From JACMLC01 sp963720235 (lineage in GTDB: Bacteria; Acidobacteriota; Blastocatellia; Pyrinomonadales; Pyrinomonadaceae), in NCBI GenBank assembly GCA_963720235.1, contig OY970389.1:1674001-1738000 (forward strand): a DNA stretch of 64,000 bases, written 5' to 3'. Below, in pieces: positions 35,469-43,829 of the stretch (position 1 is its first letter; each line of letters begins with the position of its first letter). Below the pieces are notes generated by a model. It was not told where the DNA came from. It saw only the letters and a list, made by a program, of their open reading frames with translations, and made no database searches. Both the position numbers and the translations under genes were made by a program.

Positions 35469-37043
35469 TTAACGCGCCGCACGCGCCGCGACGGCTGGCG
35501 GCTTGCGAAATACTTCGAGCACGCGGCCCGGAAACAGTCCGAGGTAAAAAGTTCCGAGCACAGTGATAATCAACGCGACAGTGATGCTCGCAGGAATTGC
35601 GGGCGCGCTCCATTCCGTCGTCCTCTCGCGGAAGAACATCACGATGATAAGTCGCAGGTAATAATAAGCGGAGATGGCTGTGTTAATCACACCGATGACG
35701 ACGAGATAGTAAAAGCCTTCGTCGAGCGCGGCGCGAAAGACCATAATCTTGCCCATAAACCCTGCGGTCAGTGGCAGCCCCAGCATGCTCAACAAAAAGA
35801 GCGAGAGCGCGAAGGCAAGCACGGGCGCGCGAAAGCCTATGCCGTTGTAATCTTCGACCTCTGTGCGAGTATCGCCGCCGCGCGAAATCAAAGTCACGAC
35901 AGCGAAGGCTCCCAAGTTCATCACGGCATAAGTCAGCATGTAGAAAGCGACTGCGGCCAGAGCCTCACTTCGTTTGGCAGCATCAGATGCCGCGCCTGCC
36001 GCGACAAAACCAACCAGAGCATATCCCGCATGTGCAATCGAAGAATATGCAAGCATGCGCTTCACGTTGTTCTGCACGATGGCGACGATGTTGCCGATAA
36101 TCATCGTCAGAGCCGCCAGCACAGTCAGAGCAGTAATCCAGGCCTTGTGAATCATCGCATCCGGCGACAAAACTCCGGCAGTGGCGACGACAAAAGGGAA
36201 GCCGAAAATAAAAACTCTCAGGAATGAAGCAAAGCCTGCGGCCTTTGGCCCCGCGGCCATAAAAGCCGTAACAGGCGTCGGCGCGCCTTCATACACATCC
36301 GGCGTCCAGACATGAAACGGCGCAGTCGCTATCTTGAAACCGAAACCGACGAGCATCAAAGCCGCGCCCGCGAAAAGCAGAGCCGGATACTGCGAGTCAT
36401 TGAGCCGCGCAGCAATCTGCGTAATGTTAGTTGTGCCGGGCAAGCCGTTGGTCGTCGCCGTCGCCCCGTAGATGAGAGCGATGCCATAGAGCAGAAAGGC
36501 GGAGGAGAAAGAGCCGAGTATAAAATATTTGAGCGACGATTCGTTTGACCTCAAATCCGTGCGCCGGAATCCGGCCATCACATAAGTCGCGATGGAAAGA
36601 ATCTCAAGTCCCAGAAAGATGATGACCAAATCATTGCCCGAAGCCATCAACATCATCCCGCTTGTGGCAAACATCAGGAGCGAATGAAACTCTCCCGCAG
36701 GAAGATTCTCGCCCTCGACCCAGACAACGGAAATCAGAATCGTCAACGCCGAGACAAAAAGGAAAATCAAAGTGAAGGCGAGCCGCAACTCGTCAATCAC
36801 AATCATCCCGTTAAAATCAGTTTCAGGCGAAGCGACTCCGCCTTGCCACATCCAGACGCAGGCAATAGCCGCCGCTACTAATCCGACGAGCGAGATGATG
36901 CCTGTTATCCAACGCTGCTTTTCGCGCGTAAAGGCGTCAACCATCATCAAGATGACGGCCACCACGCCGACAATCAACTCCGGCAGGATGATGAGAAAAT
37001 TTACGTCCGGCAGGACAGTTTGTAAGGCCAGAAAATTCTTCAT
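35469..37043 (-). CDS. nuoN: NADH-quinone oxidoreductase subunit N
   Basis: A 524-aa, roughly 14-helix proton-pumping subunit of complex I, homologous to Mrp antiporters. Recognisable segments are FLGLEILSIATYVMAGF, the core FKIATAPFHVWTPDVYEGAPTPV with its conserved lysine, and KRMLAYSSIAHAGYALVG. Length is within the usual range. It is separated from nuoM by a TlpA-like gene. Confidence 0.96.
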   Translation of the reverse strand: MKNFLALQTVLPDVNFLIILPELIVGVVAVILMMVDAFTREKQRWITGIISLVGLVAAAIACVWMWQGGVASPETDFNGMIVIDELRLAFTLIFLFVSALTILISVVWVEGENLPAGEFHSLLMFATSGMMLMASGNDLVIIFLGLEILSIATYVMAGFRRTDLRSNESSLKYFILGSFSSAFLLYGIALIYGATATTNGLPGTTNITQIAARLNDSQYPALLFAGAALMLVGFGFKIATAPFHVWTPDVYEGAPTPVTAFMAAGPKAAGFASFLRVFIFGFPFVVATAGVLSPDAMIHKAWITALTVLAALTMIIGNIVAIVQNNVKRMLAYSSIAHAGYALVGFVAAGAASDAAKRSEALAAVAFYMLTYAVMNLGAFAVVTLISRGGDTRTEVEDYNGIGFRAPVLAFALSLFLLSMLGLPLTAGFMGKIMVFRAALDEGFYYLVVIGVINTAISAYYYLRLIIVMFFRERTTEWSAPAIPASITVALIITVLGTFYLGLFPGRVLEVFRKPPAVAARAAR

Positions 37044-37063
37044 GTGTTCAAATCAAAATCCGT

Positions 37064-37627
37064 TCATTCGTTGCCAGCCGATTCCGCCTCTTGCGCTTCT
37101 GCGAAAAGCTTCTGCAATCTGTTGCGCAGATTGATTCTGAAAACTCCCGGCTGCGAAGACGCGCCAAATTGTTTCGGCATCACGACGCGGCCTTCTTTAT
37201 CAAAAATGACGACCAGCGGCAGCCGCGTGCGTTCGGAAAACTGCCTGTAGGCGCGCTTGTCCGGGTCGCGCAAAACCGGGAACGTGAATTTCAAATCTTT
37301 CGCAAAGCGGCGCAGGAAATCGTCCGACGCCTCTTCCTTGTCTTCAACTGTAATCCACAAAAACTTTATCGGCCTGTCCTTAAATTCCTGATGCAGGATT
37401 TCAAGATCGCGCAGCTCTTCATGGCATGGCCCACACCAAGTCGCGCCGAAGGAGACAAGCAGGAAGTTGCCGCGCATCTTCGAGATGTCATACTTCTTGC
37501 CGTCAACTCCTTTGAGGTTGATGCTGATGTCGTCGTCGTCTGCTTTGACAGGCGGCTGCGCTTTCGGGGGAAAGACAAAAGCGACAGACATAACAAAGAG
37601 CAAAAGCAAAAGGGGAATTTTCTTCAT
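37064..37627 (-). CDS. TlpA-family thiol-disulfide/redoxin protein
   Basis: A 187-aa periplasmic protein. The signal sequence is MKKIPLLLLLFVMSVAFVFP. The redox site GATWCGPCHEEL (Cys65, Cys68) lies in a thioredoxin fold of TlpA/ResA type (FLLVSFGATWCGPC; later TRLPLVVIFDKEG). The family reduces or oxidises cysteines, often for cytochrome maturation. It is unusual that the gene sits between nuoM and nuoN in the same orientation, 20 nt before nuoN and 42 nt after nuoM. The ATG at 37627 is preferred to a TTG two codons upstream. Confidence 0.85.
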   Translation of the reverse strand: MKKIPLLLLLFVMSVAFVFPPKAQPPVKADDDDISINLKGVDGKKYDISKMRGNFLLVSFGATWCGPCHEELRDLEILHQEFKDRPIKFLWITVEDKEEASDDFLRRFAKDLKFTFPVLRDPDKRAYRQFSERTRLPLVVIFDKEGRVVMPKQFGASSQPGVFRINLRNRLQKLFAEAQEAESAGNE

Positions 37628-37669
37628 AAGCAATCGGGATGAACGGTCAACAGTCTTTTGGAAGCGATT

Positions 37670-39238
37670 CTATTTCTTGTCCTGCGCTTCAACTCTCTCG
37701 TTCTGCTTTGCAAACGAGCCGCCAGCAGGTCTCTCGCCCACGCGCCTCTGCACGGCTTGAATACTTTCACGCGAACGACTCAGGAACGGGCGCGGATAGA
37801 CACCCATGTACAGCATCAGCGCGAGCAAGGGCAGGAGAAGACCTATCTCGCGCCAGTTGAGATCAGCGAGCGCAGCGTTCTTCGGATTCGTGATGCGCCC
37901 GAAGACGACGCGCTGCAACATCCATAGCATATAGACTGCGGCCCAGATAACGCCAGTCCCCGCGAGCATCGTCGCAATCCATGAATACTTCACCGCGCTC
38001 AATGTCCACATGCCGAGCATGATTAAAAACTCGCCCACGAAGCCATTCAAAAACGGCAGCCCGATGGATGACAGCGAAGTGATAACAAAGAAGGCTGAGA
38101 ACCAAGGCATCGAGTGGGCCAGTCCGCCAAAGTCTGAGATTTGCCGCGTGTGCCTGCGTTCGTAAATCATTCCGACCAGCAGGAAGAGCGCGCCCGTCGA
38201 AACTCCGTGATTGAGCATCTGATACAGCGCGCCCTGCATGCCCTGCTCTGTGAAAGAGAAGAGTCCGAGCACCACGAATCCCATGTGGCTCACAGAAGAA
38301 TACGCGACGAGCCTTTTGACATCCGGCTGCACCATCGCGACCAGCGCGCCATAGATGATGCCGATAATCGCCAGTGTGATAATAACTGGCGCAAACCATC
38401 TTGACGCAGCAGGAAAGAATGCCAGATTAAATCTTAAAAGCCCGTACGTTCCCATCTTCAACAGCACGCCTGCCAGAATCACAGAGCCAGCCGTAGGAGC
38501 CTCAGTGTGCGCGTCCGGCAGCCATGTGTGAAAAGGGAAGAGCGGGACTTTGATACAGAATGCGAACGCAAAAGCCAGAAAGAGCCAGAACTCCGTGCGC
38601 TCCGCAAGCTGCGTCCGGCTCAAGGCGTTTAAGACCGTCACGTAATCAAACGAGCCGACGAGATAATAGATGGCAATGATGCCAACCAGCATCAAGAGGC
38701 TTCCCAAAGCCGTGTAGATAAAAAACTTTGTCGCCGCGTAAATCCTGCGCTCGCCGCCCCAGATGCCAATCAGGAAGAACATCGGAACAAGCGAAGCCTC
38801 GAAGAAAAGATAAAAGACGAGCAGGTCTAATGAGACAAACACGCCTATCATCGCTGACTCAAGAAGCAGCAGAAAGACATAAAAAGAGAGTTGCCTTTTC
38901 TCAACCGATGTCCAACTCGACAGAATGGAAATCGGCATCAAGAGCGTCGTCAATATCACGAGCCAGAGGCTGATGCCATCCACGCCTAAGTGATAGCGCG
39001 CGCCGATGCTGTCAATCCACGGGACGTTATAGACAAAACGAAAACCATCCGCGCCGTATCCGCCGTCGTGGCCCAGAAGCAGGAGCGAGAGGCCGAAAGT
39101 CAGAACGGAAAACAGCAATGCAATCCAGCGATAGTCAGTCTCTTTGCTGCTGTGCCTGCGGAAAAGTCTGTGCGCGATTGTCAGCAGCGCGCCGACGACC
39201 GGCAGAAGTATCAAAGCTGTGAGCAGGTGTTGCTGCAT
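37670..39238 (-). CDS. nuoM: NADH-quinone oxidoreductase subunit M
   Basis: A 522-aa antiporter-like proton-pumping subunit. YFFEASLVPMFFLIGIWGG carries the conserved helix-5 glutamate, and FPFHTWLPDAHTEAPTAGSV the lysine-bearing helix. KRLVAYSSVSHMGFVVLG is also typical. About 14 membrane helices. It lies 15 nt after nuoL. Confidence 0.97.
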   Translation of the reverse strand: MQQHLLTALILLPVVGALLTIAHRLFRRHSSKETDYRWIALLFSVLTFGLSLLLLGHDGGYGADGFRFVYNVPWIDSIGARYHLGVDGISLWLVILTTLLMPISILSSWTSVEKRQLSFYVFLLLLESAMIGVFVSLDLLVFYLFFEASLVPMFFLIGIWGGERRIYAATKFFIYTALGSLLMLVGIIAIYYLVGSFDYVTVLNALSRTQLAERTEFWLFLAFAFAFCIKVPLFPFHTWLPDAHTEAPTAGSVILAGVLLKMGTYGLLRFNLAFFPAASRWFAPVIITLAIIGIIYGALVAMVQPDVKRLVAYSSVSHMGFVVLGLFSFTEQGMQGALYQMLNHGVSTGALFLLVGMIYERRHTRQISDFGGLAHSMPWFSAFFVITSLSSIGLPFLNGFVGEFLIMLGMWTLSAVKYSWIATMLAGTGVIWAAVYMLWMLQRVVFGRITNPKNAALADLNWREIGLLLPLLALMLYMGVYPRPFLSRSRESIQAVQRRVGERPAGGSFAKQNERVEAQDKK

Positions 39239-39253
39239 CTTTTTTTAAAATCC

Positions 39254-41530
39254 CTAACGGCTCAAAACGTCCCTGAACGTGTAAGCGAAATAGGCTATGA
39301 CGAGAATCGCGCCAAAGAGAATGATGGCGGCATAGCTGCGCGCGAAACCGATTTGCAGATAGCGCACCACCGCGCCCAACTGCGTGACGCTCCTTCCAAG
39401 CCCGTTGACGATGCCGTCAATCACTCCGACATCAAGAATCTTCCACAAGCCCTCGCGCGACCCTGCCTTAATCGGATTGATAATCGCCGCATTATAAATC
39501 TCATCAACATAGTATTTCTCTTCAAGCAGCCGCGGCATCTTGAGAAGCGGTCGCTTCTTGAAAACAGTCCAACCGATTCCGATGCCTATGAGCGCGATGC
39601 CGACGGAGATGGCCGTGAAGATTCGCTCCATCCTGACTTCTTCGGGCGAATGAGCTGTCTCGGTAGCAGTCGCATGCGTCGGGCTTTCAAGAGAAGTGAC
39701 GGGCGGCGCACTGTCCGTCGCTTGCGGCGGCGGCGAGAGATAACGCGGCTCTTCGTGTCCGGCTCCACCGGGAGCGATAGCTTTCTTCTCAGGAACTTTA
39801 GTAATCACAGGCTCAAGCGTGTGCTCGAAATAGTTTGGAATCTTGCCGCCGCTCATAGCATACGGCACGCCTATGAGTCCGCCCAATGTCGAAAGGATTG
39901 CGAGCACGACGAGCGGCACAGTCATCGTCCAGGGCGATTCATGCGGCTCAACCGGGCCATGATGATTATGCGGGGCATGCTCATCTTCCATCTCATCTTC
40001 GGGAGCATGATGCGGGCGGTCTCCCGCGGAAGCAGCATGCGCGTCGTGCGGTTTCAGGTCTTCGTCATAAGCATGTGCATGCGCTTCATCCGCCTGACCT
40101 CCCGCATCGGTCTCGCGGAAACGCTCTGTCCCCCAGAAGGTCATGACCATCAGCCGCGTCATGTAGATGGCTGTTAAGAGAGCAGTGATTGCGCCGATGC
40201 CCCACAGGATATAGTTGGCGTTGTGCGGAATGCTCGGAGAATGCGTGCTCCAAGTCTTCCACAAAATCTCGTCTTTGGAAAAGAATCCGGCCCAGATGGG
40301 AATGCCGCAGATGGCAAGCCAGCCCATCATCATCGTCGCAAACGTAATCGGCATGTACTTCTTGAGGCCGCCCATACGCCGCATGTCCTGCTCATGATGC
40401 ATGCCATGAATCACTGAACCGGAACCGAGGAAGAGCAGAGCCTTGAAGAAGGCATGCGTCATCACATGAAAAATCGCCGCGACGAATGCTCCGACGCCGC
40501 AGGCCAGAAACATGTAGCCGAGTTGTGAGACAGTCGAATAAGCAAGAACTTTTTTAATATCGTTCTGGGCCAATCCGATGGTCGCTGCAAAGATGGCTGT
40601 CGCCGCGCCTATGATGGCGACGATAAACATCGCCGTCGGCGCGCTCTGAAAAATCGCATTGCAACGCACGACCATATAGACGCCAGCCGTGACCATCGTC
40701 GCCGCGTGAATCAGCGCGGAAACAGGAGTCGGCCCGGCCATCGCATCCGGCAGCCAGACATAAAGCGGAATCTGTGCAGACTTGCCCGTCGCGCCGATGA
40801 ATAACAGAATCGCAATCGAAGTCACGCCGCCCGCAACGAGCGCGCCCCATGTGAAAGGGTCTGCGCCAAAGCTGCCGATGGTCGTGAGCGCGCTCGTGAT
40901 GCCGAACTGCGGCTTGTCAAAAAAGCTGATGGAAGCTTTGCCCGCCTGCGCCGTCAGAAAGAAGACAAGCATGATGCCGAGCACGACTCCCCAGTCGCCC
41001 ACACGGTTGGCTATAAAAGCTTTCTTCGCAGCATCGCCAGCCTCTTTGCGGTCAACGTAGTAGCCAATCAACAGATAAGAACAAAGCCCCACGCCCTCCC
41101 ATCCGACAAACATCAGCAGAAAATTGTCTGCCAGAACGAGCGTCAGCATAGAGAACATGAACAGGTTGAGATATGCAAAGAAGCGATAAAAACCTTTATC
41201 GCCATGCATGTATCCGGTGGCGAAAAGATGTATCAGAAATCCGACGAAGGTAATGAACAGAGTATAAATGCCGCTCAACCTGTCCATCGCCAGCCCGAAA
41301 TCCGCGCGAAAGCTCCCGACCTCAATCCATGTCCAGAGGTGATCCATCACCGGCACAGTCGCATGCAACGCGCCGTCATGCTTGAACGCAACGTAAAACG
41401 CAATCGCCGTCGAGATGCCGACAGACGCGCACGCCACCGCGCCGATAAATCGCTCACTACGCACGCGCCTGCCTACGAGCCAGTTAACCAGCGCGCCGAG
41501 CAATGGAGCAAAGATGATGTAACGAAGCAT
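39254..41530 (-). CDS. nuoL: NADH-quinone oxidoreductase subunit L with a His-rich insertion
   Basis: A 758-aa proton-pumping subunit, about 100 residues longer than many NuoL proteins. The core is clear: FVGWEGVGLCSYLLIGYY, the KSAQIPLYVWLPDAMAGPTP lysine helix and KKVLAYSTVSQLGYMFLA. The extra length is mainly a hydrophilic loop at about residues 472-530 with eleven histidines and many acidic residues (AHAHAYDED; PHHAPEDE; HAPHNHHG), and a second linker near 580-630. The loop could bind metal ions; this is inference. The C-terminal lateral helix region is present. Confidence 0.96.
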   Translation of the reverse strand: MLRYIIFAPLLGALVNWLVGRRVRSERFIGAVACASVGISTAIAFYVAFKHDGALHATVPVMDHLWTWIEVGSFRADFGLAMDRLSGIYTLFITFVGFLIHLFATGYMHGDKGFYRFFAYLNLFMFSMLTLVLADNFLLMFVGWEGVGLCSYLLIGYYVDRKEAGDAAKKAFIANRVGDWGVVLGIMLVFFLTAQAGKASISFFDKPQFGITSALTTIGSFGADPFTWGALVAGGVTSIAILLFIGATGKSAQIPLYVWLPDAMAGPTPVSALIHAATMVTAGVYMVVRCNAIFQSAPTAMFIVAIIGAATAIFAATIGLAQNDIKKVLAYSTVSQLGYMFLACGVGAFVAAIFHVMTHAFFKALLFLGSGSVIHGMHHEQDMRRMGGLKKYMPITFATMMMGWLAICGIPIWAGFFSKDEILWKTWSTHSPSIPHNANYILWGIGAITALLTAIYMTRLMVMTFWGTERFRETDAGGQADEAHAHAYDEDLKPHDAHAASAGDRPHHAPEDEMEDEHAPHNHHGPVEPHESPWTMTVPLVVLAILSTLGGLIGVPYAMSGGKIPNYFEHTLEPVITKVPEKKAIAPGGAGHEEPRYLSPPPQATDSAPPVTSLESPTHATATETAHSPEEVRMERIFTAISVGIALIGIGIGWTVFKKRPLLKMPRLLEEKYYVDEIYNAAIINPIKAGSREGLWKILDVGVIDGIVNGLGRSVTQLGAVVRYLQIGFARSYAAIILFGAILVIAYFAYTFRDVLSR

Positions 41531-41535
41531 TGTTC

Positions 41536-41602
41536 AGTTTTCAGTCTTCAGTTTTTAGTTTTCAGTCGCCGGCTTAAAACTGAAAACTAAAAACTGAAAA
41601 CT
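41536..41602. repeat. TTTTCAG/CTGAAAA palindrome between nuoK and nuoL
   Basis: Same word family as 7579-7641, with arms of about 29 nt. The left arm has one extra CAGTCTT-type unit. The right arm overlaps the nuoK stop codon (41601-41603) by 2 nt, and the left arm ends 6 nt from the nuoL start. Confidence 0.8.
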
Positions 41603-41912
41603 ATAATTTCAAAATATTCGCCTCATCCACATCCAGCGATTCGCGGTTGCGGAAGATGGCGATGATGATGCCGAGCCCGACGGCGGCTTCGGCTGCGGCG
41701 ACGGTCATCACGATAAATACGAAAAGCTGCCCGGAGACATCGCGGAAGTAACTCGAAAATGCGACGAATGTTAGGTTCACGGCATTGAGCATCAACTCTA
41801 TGCACATGAACATCGAAATCACATTGCGCTTGACGATGACGCCCACGACGCCAATCGTGAACAGCACTGCCGAGAGCGCAAGATACCAGGAAAGTTGCGG
41901 TGTCAGTTCCAT
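41601..41912 (-). CDS. nuoK: NADH-quinone oxidoreductase subunit K
   Basis: A 103-aa protein with three membrane helices. GVVGVIVKRNVISMFMCIELMLNAVNL carries the conserved glutamates of the E-channel. Normal length. Palindromes lie directly before and after the gene, and no ribosome-binding site is seen. Confidence 0.97.
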   Translation of the reverse strand: MELTPQLSWYLALSAVLFTIGVVGVIVKRNVISMFMCIELMLNAVNLTFVAFSSYFRDVSGQLFVFIVMTVAAAEAAVGLGIIIAIFRNRESLDVDEANILKL

Positions 41913-41913
41913 C

Positions 41914-42006
41914 TTTTTGATTTGCGATTTTTGATTTTTGATTTTTGATTGAAAAACAATTTTTGGGTTTTATTCAATCGCAAATCGCCAATCAAAAATC
42001 AAAAAA
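41914..42006. repeat. GATTTGCGATT-family palindrome between nuoJ and nuoK
   Basis: Arms of GATTTTT words surround GATTTGCGATT and its complement. The element begins 2 nt after the nuoJ stop codon and ends 2 nt before the nuoK start. Confidence 0.8.
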
Positions 42007-42008
42007 TT

Positions 42009-42692
42009 TCAATCTACATCTTTCGCTTGCGGCGCGTTGTCCAGGCCGAGCAGCCGTTCTGCTTCAATCGTCGAATCCGTCTCCACAGGCGTCGCGTCTC
42101 CAACGGCGTTCGGGTCAACAGTCTGTCGTGTCAAAACCTGCGCGCCCGGAACAATCCTCACATTCGGTGACAGGAATGCAGCGCGGCGCGCGAGCGTCAT
42201 TGCGCCGACAATCGCCATCAACAAAAGCAGCGATGTGATTTCAAATGGCAAGAGGTATTGCGTAAAAAGTCCCCTGCCGATTGAAGCTGTCAATCCGACT
42301 TCCGAAGGATTCGCAGACGCGGACGGATGCGCTTGCTGGTAAGGCGAAGTCTGCACTGTGAAAATCACAAAAGAGGCTTCGGCGACGAGCAGCGCGGCAA
42401 ACAGAATCGCCGTCGGCACTAAGTAGCGAAGCCTGAACGCAGGCCGCTCTTCCTCTTCGACATTCAAGAGCATGATGACGAAGACGACCAGCACCATAAT
42501 CGCTCCGGCATAGACGATGATCTGCACCGCCGCGATAAACGGCGCGGCGAGCGTTACGTAAATGCAGGCCAGCGAGATAAAGACGCCAATCAGCGAAATC
42601 GCGCTGTAGAGCGGATTGCGCTGCACGATCATCGAGACCGCACAGCCGATAGCAAGGCCCGCAAAAAGTATGAAGAGAAGCGCGCTCATCAA
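42009..42692 (-). CDS. nuoJ: NADH-quinone oxidoreductase subunit J
   Basis: A 227-aa protein with five predicted membrane helices. VQIIVYAGAIMVLVVFVIMLL is the conserved helix 3 with its pi-bulge tyrosine. The C-terminal 60 residues are hydrophilic and variable. The start is only 6 nt after the nuoH stop, where nuoI would usually be. Confidence 0.96.
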   Translation of the reverse strand: MMSALLFILFAGLAIGCAVSMIVQRNPLYSAISLIGVFISLACIYVTLAAPFIAAVQIIVYAGAIMVLVVFVIMLLNVEEEERPAFRLRYLVPTAILFAALLVAEASFVIFTVQTSPYQQAHPSASANPSEVGLTASIGRGLFTQYLLPFEITSLLLLMAIVGAMTLARRAAFLSPNVRIVPGAQVLTRQTVDPNAVGDATPVETDSTIEAERLLGLDNAPQAKDVD

Positions 42693-42698
42693 AAAATT

Positions 42699-43727
42699 CT
42701 ATAGCCAGCCAAAGAGCGCCAGCGTCGCCGTCAGAATAATATTCAGAATGGCGACGGGCAGCAGAAACTTCCAGCCGAAATTCATCAACTGGTCAAAGCG
42801 GAAGCGCGGCAACGTACCGCGAATCCAGATATACAGGAACAGGAAAAAGATTATCTTGCCGAGAAAATAGAATGGCCCAAGCCACGGCAGTTGTTGTATG
42901 AAAGGGCCGCTCCAACCGCCTAAGAAAAGCGTCGTCGCCAGCATCGAGACCGTGAACATGTTGACGTACTCGGCCATAAAGAAGAGCGCGAATTTGAGCG
43001 CGCTGTATTCCGTGTGAAAGCCAGCGACGAGTTCCGTCTCTGCTTCCGGCAAATCAAATGGCACGCGATTCGTCTCTGCAATCGCTGAAATCAGGTAGAT
43101 GATAAAACCAACCGGCTGGAAGATAATGTTCCAGCGCATCCCGTACCATGCCGATTGCTGCTCGACGATGCTCGATAAATCGAGCGTGCCGCTCATCAAA
43201 ACTACGCCGATTAAAGATAAGCCCAATGACAACTCATACGAGATAAGCTGAGCCGAAGCCCGCAGTCCGCCCATCAAACTGTACTTGTTATTTGAAGACC
43301 AGCCCGCGAGCGCGATGCCATAAACGCCGACAGATGTGATGCCCAGCACATAGAGCAGCCCGACATCAAAACGCGCGATGACGAGCGAAATGTCGCCAAG
43401 AAAGGGAAGCCTGACGGTTGGGCCAAATGGATAGACGATGAGCGGCATCAATGCCGTCGTGATAGCGAGAATCGGCGCGAGAAAATAGACGAACTTGGTT
43501 GATTTGTCGGGAACAATCTCTTCTTTGAGGATGAATTTTAAAAGGTCTGCGAAGGGTTGCAGCAGTCCGCCGTAGCCGACGCGGTTTGGCCCAAGCCGCC
43601 CCTGTATAAAGGCCAGCACGCGCCGCTCTGCCAGCACAGTGTAGGCGACAATCATCAGGACGACGGTGAAGGCCACCGTAATCGCCGTGAACTGCAAAAT
43701 GATGCTCAGAACAAAATTCCAATCCAT
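42699..43727 (-). CDS. nuoH: NADH-quinone oxidoreductase subunit H
   Basis: A 342-aa membrane subunit that forms the quinone cavity. ERRVLAFIQGRLGPNRVGYGGLLQPFADLLK and AETNRVPFDLPEAETELVAGFHTEYSALKF are the diagnostic loops. Eight helices. Normal length. A palindrome ends 4 nt before the start. Confidence 0.97.
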   Translation of the reverse strand: MDWNFVLSIILQFTAITVAFTVVLMIVAYTVLAERRVLAFIQGRLGPNRVGYGGLLQPFADLLKFILKEEIVPDKSTKFVYFLAPILAITTALMPLIVYPFGPTVRLPFLGDISLVIARFDVGLLYVLGITSVGVYGIALAGWSSNNKYSLMGGLRASAQLISYELSLGLSLIGVVLMSGTLDLSSIVEQQSAWYGMRWNIIFQPVGFIIYLISAIAETNRVPFDLPEAETELVAGFHTEYSALKFALFFMAEYVNMFTVSMLATTLFLGGWSGPFIQQLPWLGPFYFLGKIIFFLFLYIWIRGTLPRFRFDQLMNFGWKFLLPVAILNIILTATLALFGWL

Positions 43728-43730
43728 GAT

Positions 43731-43826
43731 TTTGATTTTTGATTTTTGATTTTTGATTTGCGATTGAAAGAAATTTCAAGCTTGCTTTTCTTCAAATCGA
43801 AAATCAAAAATCAAAAATCGCAAATT
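43731..43826. repeat. GATTTGCGATT-family palindrome between nuoG and nuoH
   Basis: Outer arms of TTTTTGAT units surround a centre (GCGATTGAAAG, then AAATTTCAAGCTTGC and CTTCAAATCG) that is shared almost base for base with the element at 46132-46223. It begins 3 nt after the nuoG stop codon. Confidence 0.85.
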
Positions 43827-43829
43827 CCC

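Noticed and set aside
35460..36227. A 255-codon open frame antisense to nuoN
   Set aside because: Low-complexity Arg/His/Glu composition, opposite a certain gene.
38990..40177. A 395-codon open frame antisense to nuoM/nuoL
   Set aside because: It spans two certain genes on the other strand, has no domain, and its Arg/Gln/His-rich composition is typical of a frame shadow.
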